The notes under the pieces: model-generated
What the model was told of the DNA's origin: nothing
The model's database searches: none
The model's input: the letters and a program-made list of their open reading frames with translations, nothing else
Position numbers and translations under genes: made by a program
Shown here: positions 1 to 6,224 of the stretch, piece by piece
Position numbering within the stretch: position 1 is the first letter of the stretch
Layout of the letters: the number at the start of each line of letters is the position of its first letter
DNA from: Nitrospira sp.
Lineage (GTDB): Bacteria > Nitrospirota > Nitrospiria > Nitrospirales > Nitrospiraceae
Length of the DNA stretch: 13,529 nt
Direction: 5' to 3'
Assembly (NCBI GenBank): GCA_025363325.1
Contig: JANYEF010000031.1
Span: forward strand, 1 to 13,529

Positions 1-717
1 CACGGAACCTCCTTCCTCAAGCACAATGCCAAATGGGCTTACGAGAGTCGCTTTGGCCGCAATGCCGGCCTGTGCAAATGTTTCGAGGAGCGCCTCCCTG
101 GTCGTGACCAGTCGGTTTACTCGCAATGTCATCGGAGGCGCGACACTGACCCCCTCGCAGGCCGCTTCCGCAGAGGCCAGGCCCAGACGTTCCACCCATC
201 TACGACTGAGCCAGCTTGGGATCGAGTACCGCACAGCGAGAGCCTGCGCGGCATCATGATCCATGCTGGGCCAGGGCTGAAGAGGTTGGCGCAAGAGACC
301 ACGCAACACTGCATTGACGAGCCCGCTCCAATCCCTGCCCACTGTGCCGGCAAAAGCCCTAGCTAGATTGACTGATTCGTTAACCGCGGCAGACTGCGGG
401 ATGCGATCTAAAAATAGAAGTTGGTAGGCGCCGAGCCTGAGCACCATCTGCACAGCGTCCGGGAGGCGAGAAAGCGGTTTGTCCAAGACCGGCTCAAGCC
501 GCCAATCGATGGTCGCAAGGCGCCGCAAGACGCCATAGGTGAGTTCCACCGTAAGGGCTCGCTCCCTGCTGTCGAACGAGCATCGCGCGAGGGCGCGATC
601 TAATAAAACATCTACCCCCTCCTCGCTCTTCTCGGACTCCACCAACAACGAGAGAGCGATCGCACGGGCTGACGGTGCGGTCTGTGCAGTAAATAGGGAT
701 CGAGGACCAGACGCCAT
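1..717 (-). CDS. rsmB: 16S rRNA m5C967 methyltransferase RsmB, N-terminal part (cut by window edge)
   Basis: RsmB (Sun/Fmu) uses S-adenosylmethionine to methylate C967 of 16S rRNA. The reading frame runs from ATG at 717 to the window edge without a stop, giving 239 residues. These correspond to the NusB-like RNA-binding domain (about residues 15-145, with AYQLLFLDRIPQSAAVNES near 97-115 and LVNAVLRGLLR at 133-143) and the linker YSIPSWLSRRW (164-174) with LRVNRL (198-203). The methyltransferase domain with its catalytic cysteines lies beyond the window. No ATG, GTG or TTG lies in frame between 717 and the upstream stop at 784-786, so this start is the likely one, although no good Shine-Dalgarno precedes it. 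It begins 50 nt after the fmt stop on the same strand. The fmt-rsmB order is common in bacteria, so co-transcription is likely. The family call is very secure. Confidence 0.95.
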   Translation of the reverse strand, partial: MASGPRSLFTAQTAPSARAIALSLLVESEKSEEGVDVLLDRALARCSFDSRERALTVELTYGVLRRLATIDWRLEPVLDKPLSRLPDAVQMVLRLGAYQLLFLDRIPQSAAVNESVNLARAFAGTVGRDWSGLVNAVLRGLLRQPLQPWPSMDHDAAQALAVRYSIPSWLSRRWVERLGLASAEAACEGVSVAPPMTLRVNRLVTTREALLETFAQAGIAAKATLVSPFGIVLEEGGSV

Positions 718-767
718 AAGGGACTCAGGACAGGGACGGCCAGAGTGTTTGATGAACGGACAGGATG

Positions 768-1712
768 CTAGGAAAGGGCCGATTCACCTAACAGCAATCC
801 AACGGCAATAGGGTGTCCTGCCAAGTATTGAGATACGCCCATGCGACGGCTATTAGCCGGCTGCAACTCCATCACGGCAAGGATTCCCTCCCCGGTCGCA
901 ACATGAATCGCCTCATTGGTGATGGCGACGACTGCCCCCGGAGGCTTCGTCAATGGTCCTGGGAGCGCCAGGGCTCGCCAGATCGTCCAGCGGTCACCTC
1001 CCACGGTTGTGAAGGCCCCGGGCCAGGGAGAGAGTCCGCGGACCCGGTTGGCCAGAGCAGTGGCTGGCAGGGCCCAATCGATCGCACCATCTTCCTTTTT
1101 CAGCAACGGCGCCAAGGTCGCTCGTGAAGAATCTTGCCGTCTCGGCAGGAGTGCGCCGGTCTTGAGTCGGATGATCGTCTCGACCAACAATCTGCCTCCG
1201 AGCTCAGCCAAACGTGGTGAGAGGGTGTCCGCGGTATCGTCCGGAGTAATAGGGATAGCCTCTTGGAGCAACATGGCGCCAGTATCCATCCCCTCATCCA
1301 TCTGCATAGTCGTAATTCCTGTTTCGGTCTCGCCGTTGATGATGGCCCACTGGATCGGACCAGCGCCGCGATATTTGGGAAGAAGGGAACCATGCACATT
1401 GATACAGCCGAGCGGGGGGAGCGAGAGGATCGCCGGAGGCAAAATGCGCCCAAACGCCGTAACTGCAATCAGGTCCGGTTTCCACCCAGCCAGAGTGTGG
1501 AGAAATTCAGGATCCTTCATCTTGAGCGGTTGTAGCAAATGAATCTGCTGACGCTGGGCCAGAAGTTTCACCGGTGACGGCGTAAGAATTTGTCCGCGCC
1601 CTTTCGGACGATCTGGTTGAGTGACAATGCCGACAACGGAATCCTCCGACCTCAACAAGGCCTCAAGAGAAGCCGCCGCAAAATTTGGCGTACCCATGAA
1701 CACGAGACGCAT
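768..1712 (-). CDS. fmt: Methionyl-tRNA formyltransferase
   Basis: Transfers a formyl group from 10-formyl-tetrahydrofolate to Met-tRNA(fMet) in the cytoplasm, preparing the initiator tRNA for translation initiation. The protein is 314 residues, the usual family length. The N-terminal Rossmann-type formyltransferase domain starts with MRLVFMGTPNFA. The catalytic triad is visible as N105 and H107 in INVHGSLLPKYRGAGPIQ and D143 in MDEGMDTGAMLL. The loop SLLPKYRG (109-116) is typical. The C-terminal half carries the OB-fold-like tRNA-binding domain (RVRGLSPWPGAFT near residue 224). The start MRLVFMGTP matches the family, but the upstream Shine-Dalgarno is weak. It is followed by rsmB, and its own substrate tRNA is encoded divergently about 90 bp away. 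A peptide deformylase gene, often next to fmt, is absent from the upstream side. Confidence 0.97.
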   Translation of the reverse strand: MRLVFMGTPNFAAASLEALLRSEDSVVGIVTQPDRPKGRGQILTPSPVKLLAQRQQIHLLQPLKMKDPEFLHTLAGWKPDLIAVTAFGRILPPAILSLPPLGCINVHGSLLPKYRGAGPIQWAIINGETETGITTMQMDEGMDTGAMLLQEAIPITPDDTADTLSPRLAELGGRLLVETIIRLKTGALLPRRQDSSRATLAPLLKKEDGAIDWALPATALANRVRGLSPWPGAFTTVGGDRWTIWRALALPGPLTKPPGAVVAITNEAIHVATGEGILAVMELQPANSRRMGVSQYLAGHPIAVGLLLGESALS

Positions 1713-1768
1713 GTTATCGCTTTAGCATTGCAGGTGGGCGAAAGCAACTTAGATACGCGGACATTGGC

Positions 1769-1797
1769 TTGACTTGCCGTTCAACGCTTTGTTAGCA
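1769..1797 (+). promoter_or_regulatory. Likely promoter of the initiator tRNA gene
   Basis: TTGACT at 1769-1774 is followed, after a 17-bp spacer, by TTAGCA at 1792-1797. The -35 box is close to consensus and the -10 box is weak. The -10 end lies 6 bp before the mature tRNA 5' end at 1804, so the primary transcript would have almost no leader. The placement is the main support. Confidence 0.5.
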
Positions 1798-1803
1798 TCC
1801 GCC

Positions 1804-1873
<70 letters not shown>

Positions 1874-1880
<7 letters not shown>

Positions 1881-1889
1881 ACCGGTTGC
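1874..1889 (+). repeat. Small inverted repeat at the tRNA 3' end
   Basis: GCAACC (1874-1879), loop AACC, GGTTGC (1884-1889) form a perfect 6-bp inverted repeat whose left arm is the last part of the tRNA including CC of CCA. No T-run follows, so this is not a standard terminator. It might affect 3' processing, or be chance. Confidence 0.4.
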
Positions 1890-1982
1890 TTCTAACAGAT
1901 CCAACGCCATGACACCTCACTTCTCGTCAAGTCCTTGCTCTTTTTTTGCCCACGAGACCTTGCCAGAAAATACGGTAAGCGT

Positions 1983-2010
1983 TTGACGGAAGACCATGAG
2001 GTGATATAGT
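1983..2010 (+). promoter_or_regulatory. Sigma-70-type promoter for the 65-residue protein gene
   Basis: TTGACG (1983-1988), 16-bp spacer, TATAGT (2005-2010): ten of twelve bases match consensus. Transcription would start near 2017, about 27 nt before the ATG at 2044, with GAGGAG (2033-2038) as ribosome binding site. Confidence 0.7.
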
Positions 2011-2043
2011 CGGCGAGCAATTGGCGCAGGGCGAGGAGACGCT

Positions 2044-2241
2044 ATGCACTTCGTTCGTATTGGCAAGAAAACCTTAAACCTCGATAATGTGACCTACTGC
2101 GAAGCACAGATTTGGCAAGATGAGATGTCGCTAAAGGTTCACCTCGTCGGATCCGCTAACAATACCCCGCTGGTACTTGCCGAAGAGGATGCCAAGCAAT
2201 TATGGAAGTACTTGGAGTACGTCGCTGAAAAACCTGCCTAA
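2044..2241 (+). CDS. Small conserved-looking hypothetical protein, 65 residues
   Basis: I do not recognise a named family. The predicted protein is 65 residues, soluble and slightly acidic, with no signal peptide or membrane segment. The first part (MHFVRIGKKTLNLDNVTYCE) and the middle (MSLKVHLVGS) look like beta strands. The end (EEDAKQLWKYLEYVAEKP) looks like an amphipathic helix. This beta-beta-beta-helix pattern resembles small stand-alone proteins annotated only as hypothetical. Real-gene support comes from the strong promoter, the GAGGAG ribosome binding site 5 nt before the ATG, and ordinary codon use. It is monocistronic: the next gene converges from the other strand 147 bp away. No function is proposed. 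Confidence 0.8.
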   Translation: MHFVRIGKKTLNLDNVTYCEAQIWQDEMSLKVHLVGSANNTPLVLAEEDAKQLWKYLEYVAEKPA

Positions 2242-2388
2242 CACCCTCACTGCCTCAACTCTCCAATCTCTATTTGTACGCTCGCTTCGCTTTGTGGTCC
2301 TACGGACGATTGAGGCCCCTGTGGCTTCTGATGGTTCCAGAATCTCAACAATGCTTCCTGATGACCACACGAGATCAGAGGCGATCGA

Positions 2389-3090
2389 TTAGTACGCTTG
2401 GCCTGCGTGAATAGGCGGGGCGCTCATCACAACCGGCATGACCCAACCGTCCTTTTTGTAGCTACGATAGTATCCAAGCACCTTTTTGACATATTCCTGT
2501 GTTTCTTTATAGGGTGGAATCTGTCCATATCGATCCACCTTGCCTTCGCCTGCGTTATAGGCAGCCAAGGCGAACCGGATGTTTCCATGGAACCGGTCCA
2601 GGAGGTAGCGCAAGTGCTTGGCCCCACCGGTGATATTGTCGTTCGTATCGTAGAGGTTACGCACGCCATGCCGGATGGCGGTTTCCGGAATCAGCTGCAT
2701 GAGTCCTACCGCTCCCGCCTTTGAGATTACGGTCGGATTAAAGGAAGACTCGGCCTTCATCACCGCAAGGAGCAAGGCCGGTTGAACGTGGTGCTGTTGA
2801 GCTGCACGGCTGACCGCTTGCTCAAGTTCTAGATCCGACACACCAATGTGATACCGGGCCTTGCGGCGAACTGCTGTGATACGCACATTTGTCGGTACGT
2901 TCGTGAAGCTCACCTGACCCGTGGGGCCGACGTATCCATAGACCGGCGCATCGGCTCGGACAGAGGGAGCCCAAGTCGCTATCAGTATCAGGACTGCGCA
3001 GGCAAAAAATCTAGCGAAACCCATCCGCCTGAGTGTCAGGCGTCCTGAGTTATCACGATATGGTTCGCTGTGAAGTTCAAGCCTGTTCAT
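2389..3090 (-). CDS. Secreted lytic transglycosylase, SLT domain, with DUF4124-like N-terminus
   Basis: Lytic transglycosylases cleave the MurNAc-GlcNAc bond of peptidoglycan in the periplasm and leave 1,6-anhydro-MurNAc ends. The protein is 233 residues. A long basic n-region (1-29) precedes a hydrophobic segment (30-41) and a likely cleavage after SVRA (residue 46). Residues about 49-75 (VYGYVGPTGQVSFTNVPTN) resemble the DUF4124 segment found before many SLT domains. The SLT domain (about 88-210) shows the catalytic Glu E114 in KAESSFNP, GLMQLIP at 129-135, AYNAGEG at 177-183 and the final YVKKVLGYY. The ATG at 3090 has GAGGGGG 9 nt upstream (3100-3106). An internal ATG at 3024 would shorten the n-region but has AGGCGG abutting it, so 3090 is preferred. 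Probably monocistronic. Confidence 0.93.
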   Translation of the reverse strand: MNRLELHSEPYRDNSGRLTLRRMGFARFFACAVLILIATWAPSVRADAPVYGYVGPTGQVSFTNVPTNVRITAVRRKARYHIGVSDLELEQAVSRAAQQHHVQPALLLAVMKAESSFNPTVISKAGAVGLMQLIPETAIRHGVRNLYDTNDNITGGAKHLRYLLDRFHGNIRFALAAYNAGEGKVDRYGQIPPYKETQEYVKKVLGYYRSYKKDGWVMPVVMSAPPIHAGQAY

Positions 3091-3099
3091 CTTTGTTTT

Positions 3100-3106
3100 C
3101 CCCCTC
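3100..3106 (-). promoter_or_regulatory. Ribosome binding site fixing the transglycosylase start
   Basis: GAGGGGG on the minus strand, 9 nt before the ATG at 3090. It favours the long signal peptide form over the internal ATG at 3024. Confidence 0.6.
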
Positions 3107-3200
3107 TGCCGAAACCTATGTCACTCTGCGGCGCGTCTTTCATGTTGCTCAGTAGATGACCCTGTTCTGTGACGCTGTAAACGCAGGTTCTATGCCGTCT

Positions 3201-3359
3201 GGCAGGGAGGAGAAAATGCTTGGTTATTTTATAATTCCATTAACTTATGCTACCTATGACTCCCACCTTTGGTAGGGAGCTTATGGGGGGGGTCTTTCCT
3301 CTTTTTGGCTCTCCCTGCCGCACTTTGCGGTTCGTTGGAGAGTGCTGCAGGAGACCCCC
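3201..3359 (+). promoter_or_regulatory. Structured leader region upstream of the PilZ gene
   Basis: Within the 378-bp gap 3091-3468 lie several perfect inverted repeats. Stem A pairs GGCAGGGAG (3201-3209) with CTCCCTGCC (3311-3319). Stem A' pairs GGTAGGGAG (3271-3279) with the same 3311-3319 arm, with one G:U. Stem B pairs GGGGGTCT (3288-3295) with AGACCCCC (3352-3359). Stem C pairs CCGCA (3318-3322) with TGCGG (3326-3330). A and A' exclude each other, and B interleaves with both. A run of eight G lies at 3285-3292. The left arm of A overlaps the ribosome binding site of a 19-codon ORF. This looks like a regulatory leader or a small RNA, but no known riboswitch motif is seen. Confidence 0.45.
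3216..3275 (+). CDS. Possible 19-codon leader peptide
   Basis: ATG at 3216 preceded by GGGAGGAG (3205-3212, 3 nt spacing) opens MLGYFIIPLTYATYDSHLW and stops with TAG at 3273-3275. The stop lies inside the left arm of stem A' (3271-3279), and the ribosome binding site lies in stem A. Ribosome position could therefore switch between the two stems, as in attenuation-type leaders. The peptide has no run of one amino acid. The spacing is short and there is no other evidence of translation. Confidence 0.3.
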   Translation: MLGYFIIPLTYATYDSHLW

Positions 3360-3453
3360 AATCTCTCTTGTGCCAGATCCCATGAACGAGGGGCCCTCTC
3401 GCGTGCTGAAGGAAGACTGTGGTACGCTATGCTCTCCAAATCGTCTGTCCGAG

Positions 3454-3459
3454 AAGGAG
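3454..3459 (+). promoter_or_regulatory. Ribosome binding site fixing the PilZ start
   Basis: AAGGAG lies 9 nt before the ATG at 3469. It places the start immediately before the PilZ fold, so the 74 in-frame codons upstream (from 3247) are not needed. Confidence 0.7.
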
Positions 3460-3468
3460 TCGATTGCC

Positions 3469-3825
3469 ATGGCGAAACTTCGGTACTGCGAACGAGTCCA
3501 CACGCACTTCCCCGTTGTGTTCGCTAGTGAGGCCTATGTGGGGGAGGGGACCGTGTTCAACGTGTCCGTCCCTGGCTGCGCCGTGCACAGCCGAAAACGA
3601 GTACAGCCTGGCTCTTATCTTGAGATGAGAATGCTCGTGCCAGACGCCACGTCTCCGCTCCGAGTCGGATTAGCTAAAGTACGCTGGTGCGAGGGACGAC
3701 GGTTCGGAGTCGAATTTATTCAAATGCCTGGTGAAGACCAAGTTCGGTTAGGTCGGCTCGTCAAGAAAGAGGTTCCGCTCGCACTGCCACCTCGATTCAG
3801 CGCGTGGCAAGGGGCACATTCCTGA
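3469..3825 (+). CDS. Single-domain PilZ protein
   Basis: PilZ domains bind cyclic di-GMP and pass the signal to partners in motility, secretion or exopolysaccharide synthesis. The protein is 118 residues, almost entirely the PilZ fold. The second motif is clear: NVSVPG (31-36), matching [D/N]xSxxG. The strand VRWCEGRRFGVEF (71-83) with the helix PGEDQVRLGRLVKK (87-100) closes the domain. The first motif is imperfect. By alignment with the usual RxxxR followed by a hydrophobic residue, it reads R9-VHT-H13-F, with histidine for the second arginine. RYCER (5-9) is also RxxxR but is four residues early. Binding is therefore uncertain. The lipoprotein gene follows after 31 nt, so the two are probably co-transcribed. 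A diguanylate cyclase lies 1.4 kb downstream. Confidence 0.85.
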   Translation: MAKLRYCERVHTHFPVVFASEAYVGEGTVFNVSVPGCAVHSRKRVQPGSYLEMRMLVPDATSPLRVGLAKVRWCEGRRFGVEFIQMPGEDQVRLGRLVKKEVPLALPPRFSAWQGAHS

Positions 3826-3856
3826 TAATCACACAGGCTAGTGAGGGTGAAGGCGT

Positions 3857-4177
3857 ATGCCGAGAAGTCTACTGCTCATCATGATACTGTTCCTGGCAGG
3901 CTGTGCTGAGCCCTATACGGTGTTCCATAATCAGACGGGCCAGCCGATCATACTGGGTCGACGGTCATATTCTTACGAAGGCTGTCTCTCCACGATGCGC
4001 GAGGAGGCGGCTCGACTTGGGGTCTCGCTGAGTACGGTTCAGGTGAAAGGCTCTTGGGAAGGTCGGTCTCTCCTCTGGCCCTTTGAGCCAGGGTACGCCT
4101 GCGAAGGGGCTATCGGCTCCGAACATCTGCCACGTGGAATCTATCCGAACGTCCCGCCGCTCTCACCTCAAGGATAA
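3857..4177 (+). CDS. Small lipoprotein of unknown function
   Basis: A 106-residue protein with a type II signal peptide: basic start MPRS, hydrophobic core, lipobox LAGC (13-16), so C16 would be lipidated. A17-E18 after the Cys gives no inner-membrane retention Asp at +2, so outer-membrane sorting is plausible if Lol rules apply. The mature part is about 90 residues with two further cysteines, C43 and C82, which could form a disulphide. The tail is proline-rich (RGIYPNVPPLSPQG). No family recognised. A GAAGG stretch precedes the ATG. It lies 31 nt after the PilZ gene and may be its operon partner. Codon use matches its neighbours. Confidence 0.75.
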   Translation: MPRSLLLIMILFLAGCAEPYTVFHNQTGQPIILGRRSYSYEGCLSTMREEAARLGVSLSTVQVKGSWEGRSLLWPFEPGYACEGAIGSEHLPRGIYPNVPPLSPQG

Positions 4178-4266
4178 TCATCGCCCACTTCCTGCTCCTT
4201 TTAACTTCATCCACCTGCCCAAGAATACGGCAGAGGATTCTCTTTATTAATCCCCTAATAGGCCTG

Positions 4267-4296
4267 TTGACAATACCACTGCTGGTGCAGTATTAC
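4267..4296 (+). promoter_or_regulatory. Promoter upstream of the coiled-coil gene
   Basis: Perfect TTGACA (4267-4272), 18-bp spacer, TATTAC (4291-4296). The predicted start is near 4303, giving a leader of about 215 nt before the ATG at 4520. Confidence 0.55.
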
Positions 4297-4308
4297 TCGA
4301 CTAATACT
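4289..4308 (+). promoter_or_regulatory. Operator-like palindrome over the -10 box
   Basis: AGTATTA (4289-4295), CTCGAC, TAATACT (4302-4308) is a perfect 7-bp inverted repeat with 6-bp spacing. It covers the -10 box and the expected transcription start. A second dyad, ACTGC-TGGT-GCAGT (4278-4291), fills the spacer. Both are where a repressor would block RNA polymerase; the regulator is unknown. Confidence 0.45.
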
Positions 4309-4378
4309 ACCAGATGTACCTGTGAGTACCCCTATTTTGGCCTACGCTCAATTTATTTTGCCAAAGACCAGACGTAGA

Positions 4379-4433
4379 AAGGAGGTGGCTCGCTTTGAGC
4401 TCGCTGCGTTATTCGCATTTCAGGAGCCGGTAA
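4379..4433 (+). promoter_or_regulatory. Strong Shine-Dalgarno with a 12-codon TTG-start ORF in the leader
   Basis: AAGGAGGTG (4379-4387) is a near-perfect anti-16S match, about 135 nt before the annotated start. It is followed 9 nt after GGAGG by TTG (4395-4397), opening only 12 codons to TAA at 4431-4433, in a different frame from the gene at 4520. It could be a leader peptide, a ribosome standby site, or chance. Confidence 0.3.
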
Positions 4434-4519
4434 CGGAAAGTTTCACCGGTATTTTGGCAGATGTATTTCGTTCGTTTGCTGCACACTATCAAAAATAATT
4501 TACTTCACAAGGAGTTGTA

Positions 4520-4897
4520 ATGGAAGACCTGGTCATCGAAGAAGAGGGCGCCTCATCCGCACTTAAAATTACGCTTGGTGATTTTCTCGTCTTCATCAAT
4601 TGGATGAATCAAACCGAAAAATGCCTCGATCGAGCTGAAGCCTTACCGACTCTCCCTGACTTGGATTCAGGCAAGGTCAAAGGCTGGGTCCAACTCGTGC
4701 AGCGACTTGAGGAACGCTTCCGCCGGAGTGAAGAAAAGAAACTGGCGCTCGAAGCGAACGTGATCGCACAGGAAGCGCAGTTAGGGCAACTCTTGTCGCA
4801 CTTGCATGCGAATATTGCCTCGCTCTACGACAACCTCGGACAATCGCAAAAAGCCGAAGAGGTTCGTCGCCGAGCTGAAGCACTCCATGTAGGCTAG
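4520..4897 (+). CDS. Small acidic coiled-coil / TPR-like protein, unknown function
   Basis: A 125-residue cytoplasmic protein with no signal peptide or membrane segment. The N-terminus is acidic (MEDLVIEEEGASS). Residues about 55-95 are charged and helical with heptad-like spacing (QLVQRLEERFRRSEEKKLAL), suggesting a coiled coil. The C-terminal pair of helices (NIASLYDNLGQSQKAEEVRR) looks like one tetratricopeptide-type repeat. AAGGAG (4509-4514) sits 5 nt before the ATG, so the start is firm. I recognise no family. It stands between the PilZ/lipoprotein pair and the diguanylate cyclase gene with its own promoter, so it could be an adaptor, but that is inference only. Confidence 0.75.
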   Translation: MEDLVIEEEGASSALKITLGDFLVFINWMNQTEKCLDRAEALPTLPDLDSGKVKGWVQLVQRLEERFRRSEEKKLALEANVIAQEAQLGQLLSHLHANIASLYDNLGQSQKAEEVRRRAEALHVG

Positions 4898-5060
4898 AAG
4901 TAGGGTGCCGCATCCCAGATCGTCTGTCGCGGCTCCACTTGACCGCCCTTCGTAGTTATCAGGATCGAATACCTTTGGCCTGCATCTTCTTGCAAGGAGC
5001 GCTCATGGTCTTAGCCGGGGAGAGTGGTATCGTTCGCCCTATGCTGTAATGCATGTCCGT

Positions 5061-5089
5061 GGCGTGGAACTCCTTTCGAGTTTCACGCC
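5061..5089. repeat. Long stable hairpin, 12-bp stem
   Basis: GGCGTGGAACTC (5061-5072), loop CTTTC, GAGTTTCACGCC (5078-5089): twelve pairs with a single G:U. It is the main feature of the 301-bp gap 4898-5198. No T-run follows on either strand, so a classical intrinsic terminator is not supported. It could still end or protect the upstream transcript. Confidence 0.5.
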
Positions 5090-5139
5090 CCTCCCTGACT
5101 GTATTTTCGCATTTGCTTTATCCACCCTCGGTTCTTGGC

Positions 5140-5145
5140 TATAAT
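5140..5145 (+). promoter_or_regulatory. -10 box upstream of the diguanylate cyclase gene
   Basis: A perfect TATAAT at 5140-5145, 53 bp before the ATG at 5199. The -35 position (5117-5122) reads TTTATC, a poor match, so the promoter may need an activator. Confidence 0.4.
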
Positions 5146-5198
5146 CACCCTCTCATAGTAGCCAGCCTTAGGGGCTCATGCGATAGCGAGGGTGCCCA

Positions 5199-6122
5199 AT
5201 GATCAAAGTGCTCCTCGTCGAAGATAATGACGTCGATGCTCAGCTCACGCAGGATCTCCTTTCTGAGTGGAGTATTGACGAGTTCCAGATAACCCGTGCG
5301 AAAACGCTGGGAGAGGGGCTCACGCTTCTCAGCCGTGAGCGGTTCGATGCAGTGCTCTTAGACCTTTCCCTCCCGGATGCATTCGGTCTCCCGACGGTCA
5401 GACAAGTCCATGCCACCAGTCCAACAATCCCCGTTGTCGTCCTGAGCGGCGTGAGCGACCAAAGCCTGGCTCTTCAAGCCGTCCAACAGGGGGCGCAGGA
5501 TTACCTCGTCAAAGGTCAGGGTCATCCCGAGCTGTTAGCTCGTGCCGTCCGTTATGCCATTGAGCGGAAACGCTCTGAAGAACGCCTTACTTACCTTGCA
5601 CAGTATGATCACTTGACCGGGCTGGTAAATCGTAGCCTTTTTCGTGATCGGCTGGTTCAAGCCATGGCTCGAAGCAAGCGCCTGCAACAACCGATTGGTC
5701 TCATGCTCCTTGATCTCGATCGATTCAAGGCGGTGAATGATACCTTTGGCCACGACATGGGTGACGAACTACTCAAGGCTGTGTCTGAGCGACTCAAGAC
5801 CTGTGTGAGGGAAGTCGATACCGTGGCCCGGATGGGCGGGGACGAATTCACGATTATTCTAGAAGGGGTCTGTTCCGAACAGAACATCCTCGTGGTGGCG
5901 AAACGCATCACGGAATCCATTGCCGCGCCATTCGAGCTAAAGGGGCACAACATCTCCATCGGCGTCAGCATCGGAATTACGATTTATCCTCACGACGATC
6001 ATCCCGTTGACGAATTACTGAAGCATGCCGACACGGCTATGTATCGAGCGAAACAGCAAGGTGGCAGCGCGTTCCACCTTCACGAGATTTCCGGGACACA
6101 CTCGGTCAATATCCTTCCGTAA
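5199..6122 (+). CDS. Response regulator with GGDEF domain (diguanylate cyclase)
   Basis: Makes cyclic di-GMP from two GTP when its receiver is phosphorylated. It has 307 residues in two domains. The receiver (1-120) has acidic pair E8-D9, phospho-acceptor D55 in LLDLSLPD, S83 in VVVLSGV and K105 in YLVKGQ, all expected for an active receiver. A short helix (121-134) links to the GGDEF domain (about 137-300). There YDHLTGLVNR opens the domain, D172 and D174 in LDLDRFKAVND are metal and base contacts, and RMGGDEF (211-217) is the intact active loop. R204-EV-D207 is the RxxD inhibitory site 5 residues before GGDEF, so product inhibition is likely. It is PleD/WspR-like in layout with one receiver. 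GAGGG (5188-5192) precedes the ATG. No histidine kinase is in the window. Confidence 0.95.
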   Translation: MIKVLLVEDNDVDAQLTQDLLSEWSIDEFQITRAKTLGEGLTLLSRERFDAVLLDLSLPDAFGLPTVRQVHATSPTIPVVVLSGVSDQSLALQAVQQGAQDYLVKGQGHPELLARAVRYAIERKRSEERLTYLAQYDHLTGLVNRSLFRDRLVQAMARSKRLQQPIGLMLLDLDRFKAVNDTFGHDMGDELLKAVSERLKTCVREVDTVARMGGDEFTIILEGVCSEQNILVVAKRITESIAAPFELKGHNISIGVSIGITIYPHDDHPVDELLKHADTAMYRAKQQGGSAFHLHEISGTHSVNILP

Positions 6123-6144
6123 CGTGCGTCTTGCTACGGACGTT
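6121..6144. repeat. Imperfect hairpin between convergent genes
   Basis: AACGT-G-CGT (6121-6129), loop CTTGCT, ACG-G-ACGTT (6136-6144): eight pairs with one G:G mismatch, beginning in the stop codon of the diguanylate cyclase gene. There is no T-run, so a terminator role is only suggested by position between convergent genes. Confidence 0.3.
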
Positions 6145-6224
6145 GTGCAAATCAAGACCGGAGTTGCCTTCTTTATTCTACGCACTGATTCCCAGATTGA
6201 CGGTGTCCTCAATACCCTGTCTAC

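Larger units (their letters stand above)
4178..4519 (+). other. 342-bp intergenic region: promoter, dyad and long leader
   Basis: The first 85 bases are AT-rich with short dyads: GGATT (4235-4239)/AATCC (4249-4253) and TATTA (4245-4249)/TAATA (4256-4260). These might weakly end the upstream transcript. A promoter with an overlapping dyad follows at 4267-4308. The remaining roughly 210 bases would be 5' leader of the next gene and contain an unused strong Shine-Dalgarno (4379-4387). An imperfect hairpin, CCGGT (4427-4431) with ACCGG (4446-4450), precedes TATTTT. No known riboswitch is recognised. Confidence 0.5.

Noticed and set aside
916..1542. 208-codon plus-strand open frame
   Set aside because: It lies wholly antisense to fmt, whose catalytic motifs are intact. 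The frame is a by-product of fmt codon usage.
3247..3468. In-frame 74-codon N-terminal extension of the PilZ gene
   Set aside because: AAGGAG stands 9 nt before ATG 3469 where the PilZ fold begins. The extension is rich in Cys, Pro and Arg without domain features and coincides with the inverted repeats.
3091..4519. Cyclic di-GMP riboswitch upstream of the PilZ or coiled-coil gene
   Set aside because: I looked for the GEMM-type conserved core in both leaders and did not find it.
6123..6224. Intrinsic terminator between the convergent diguanylate cyclase and beta-helix genes
   Set aside because: The hairpin at 6121-6144 has no T-run on either strand, so only a hairpin is reported.
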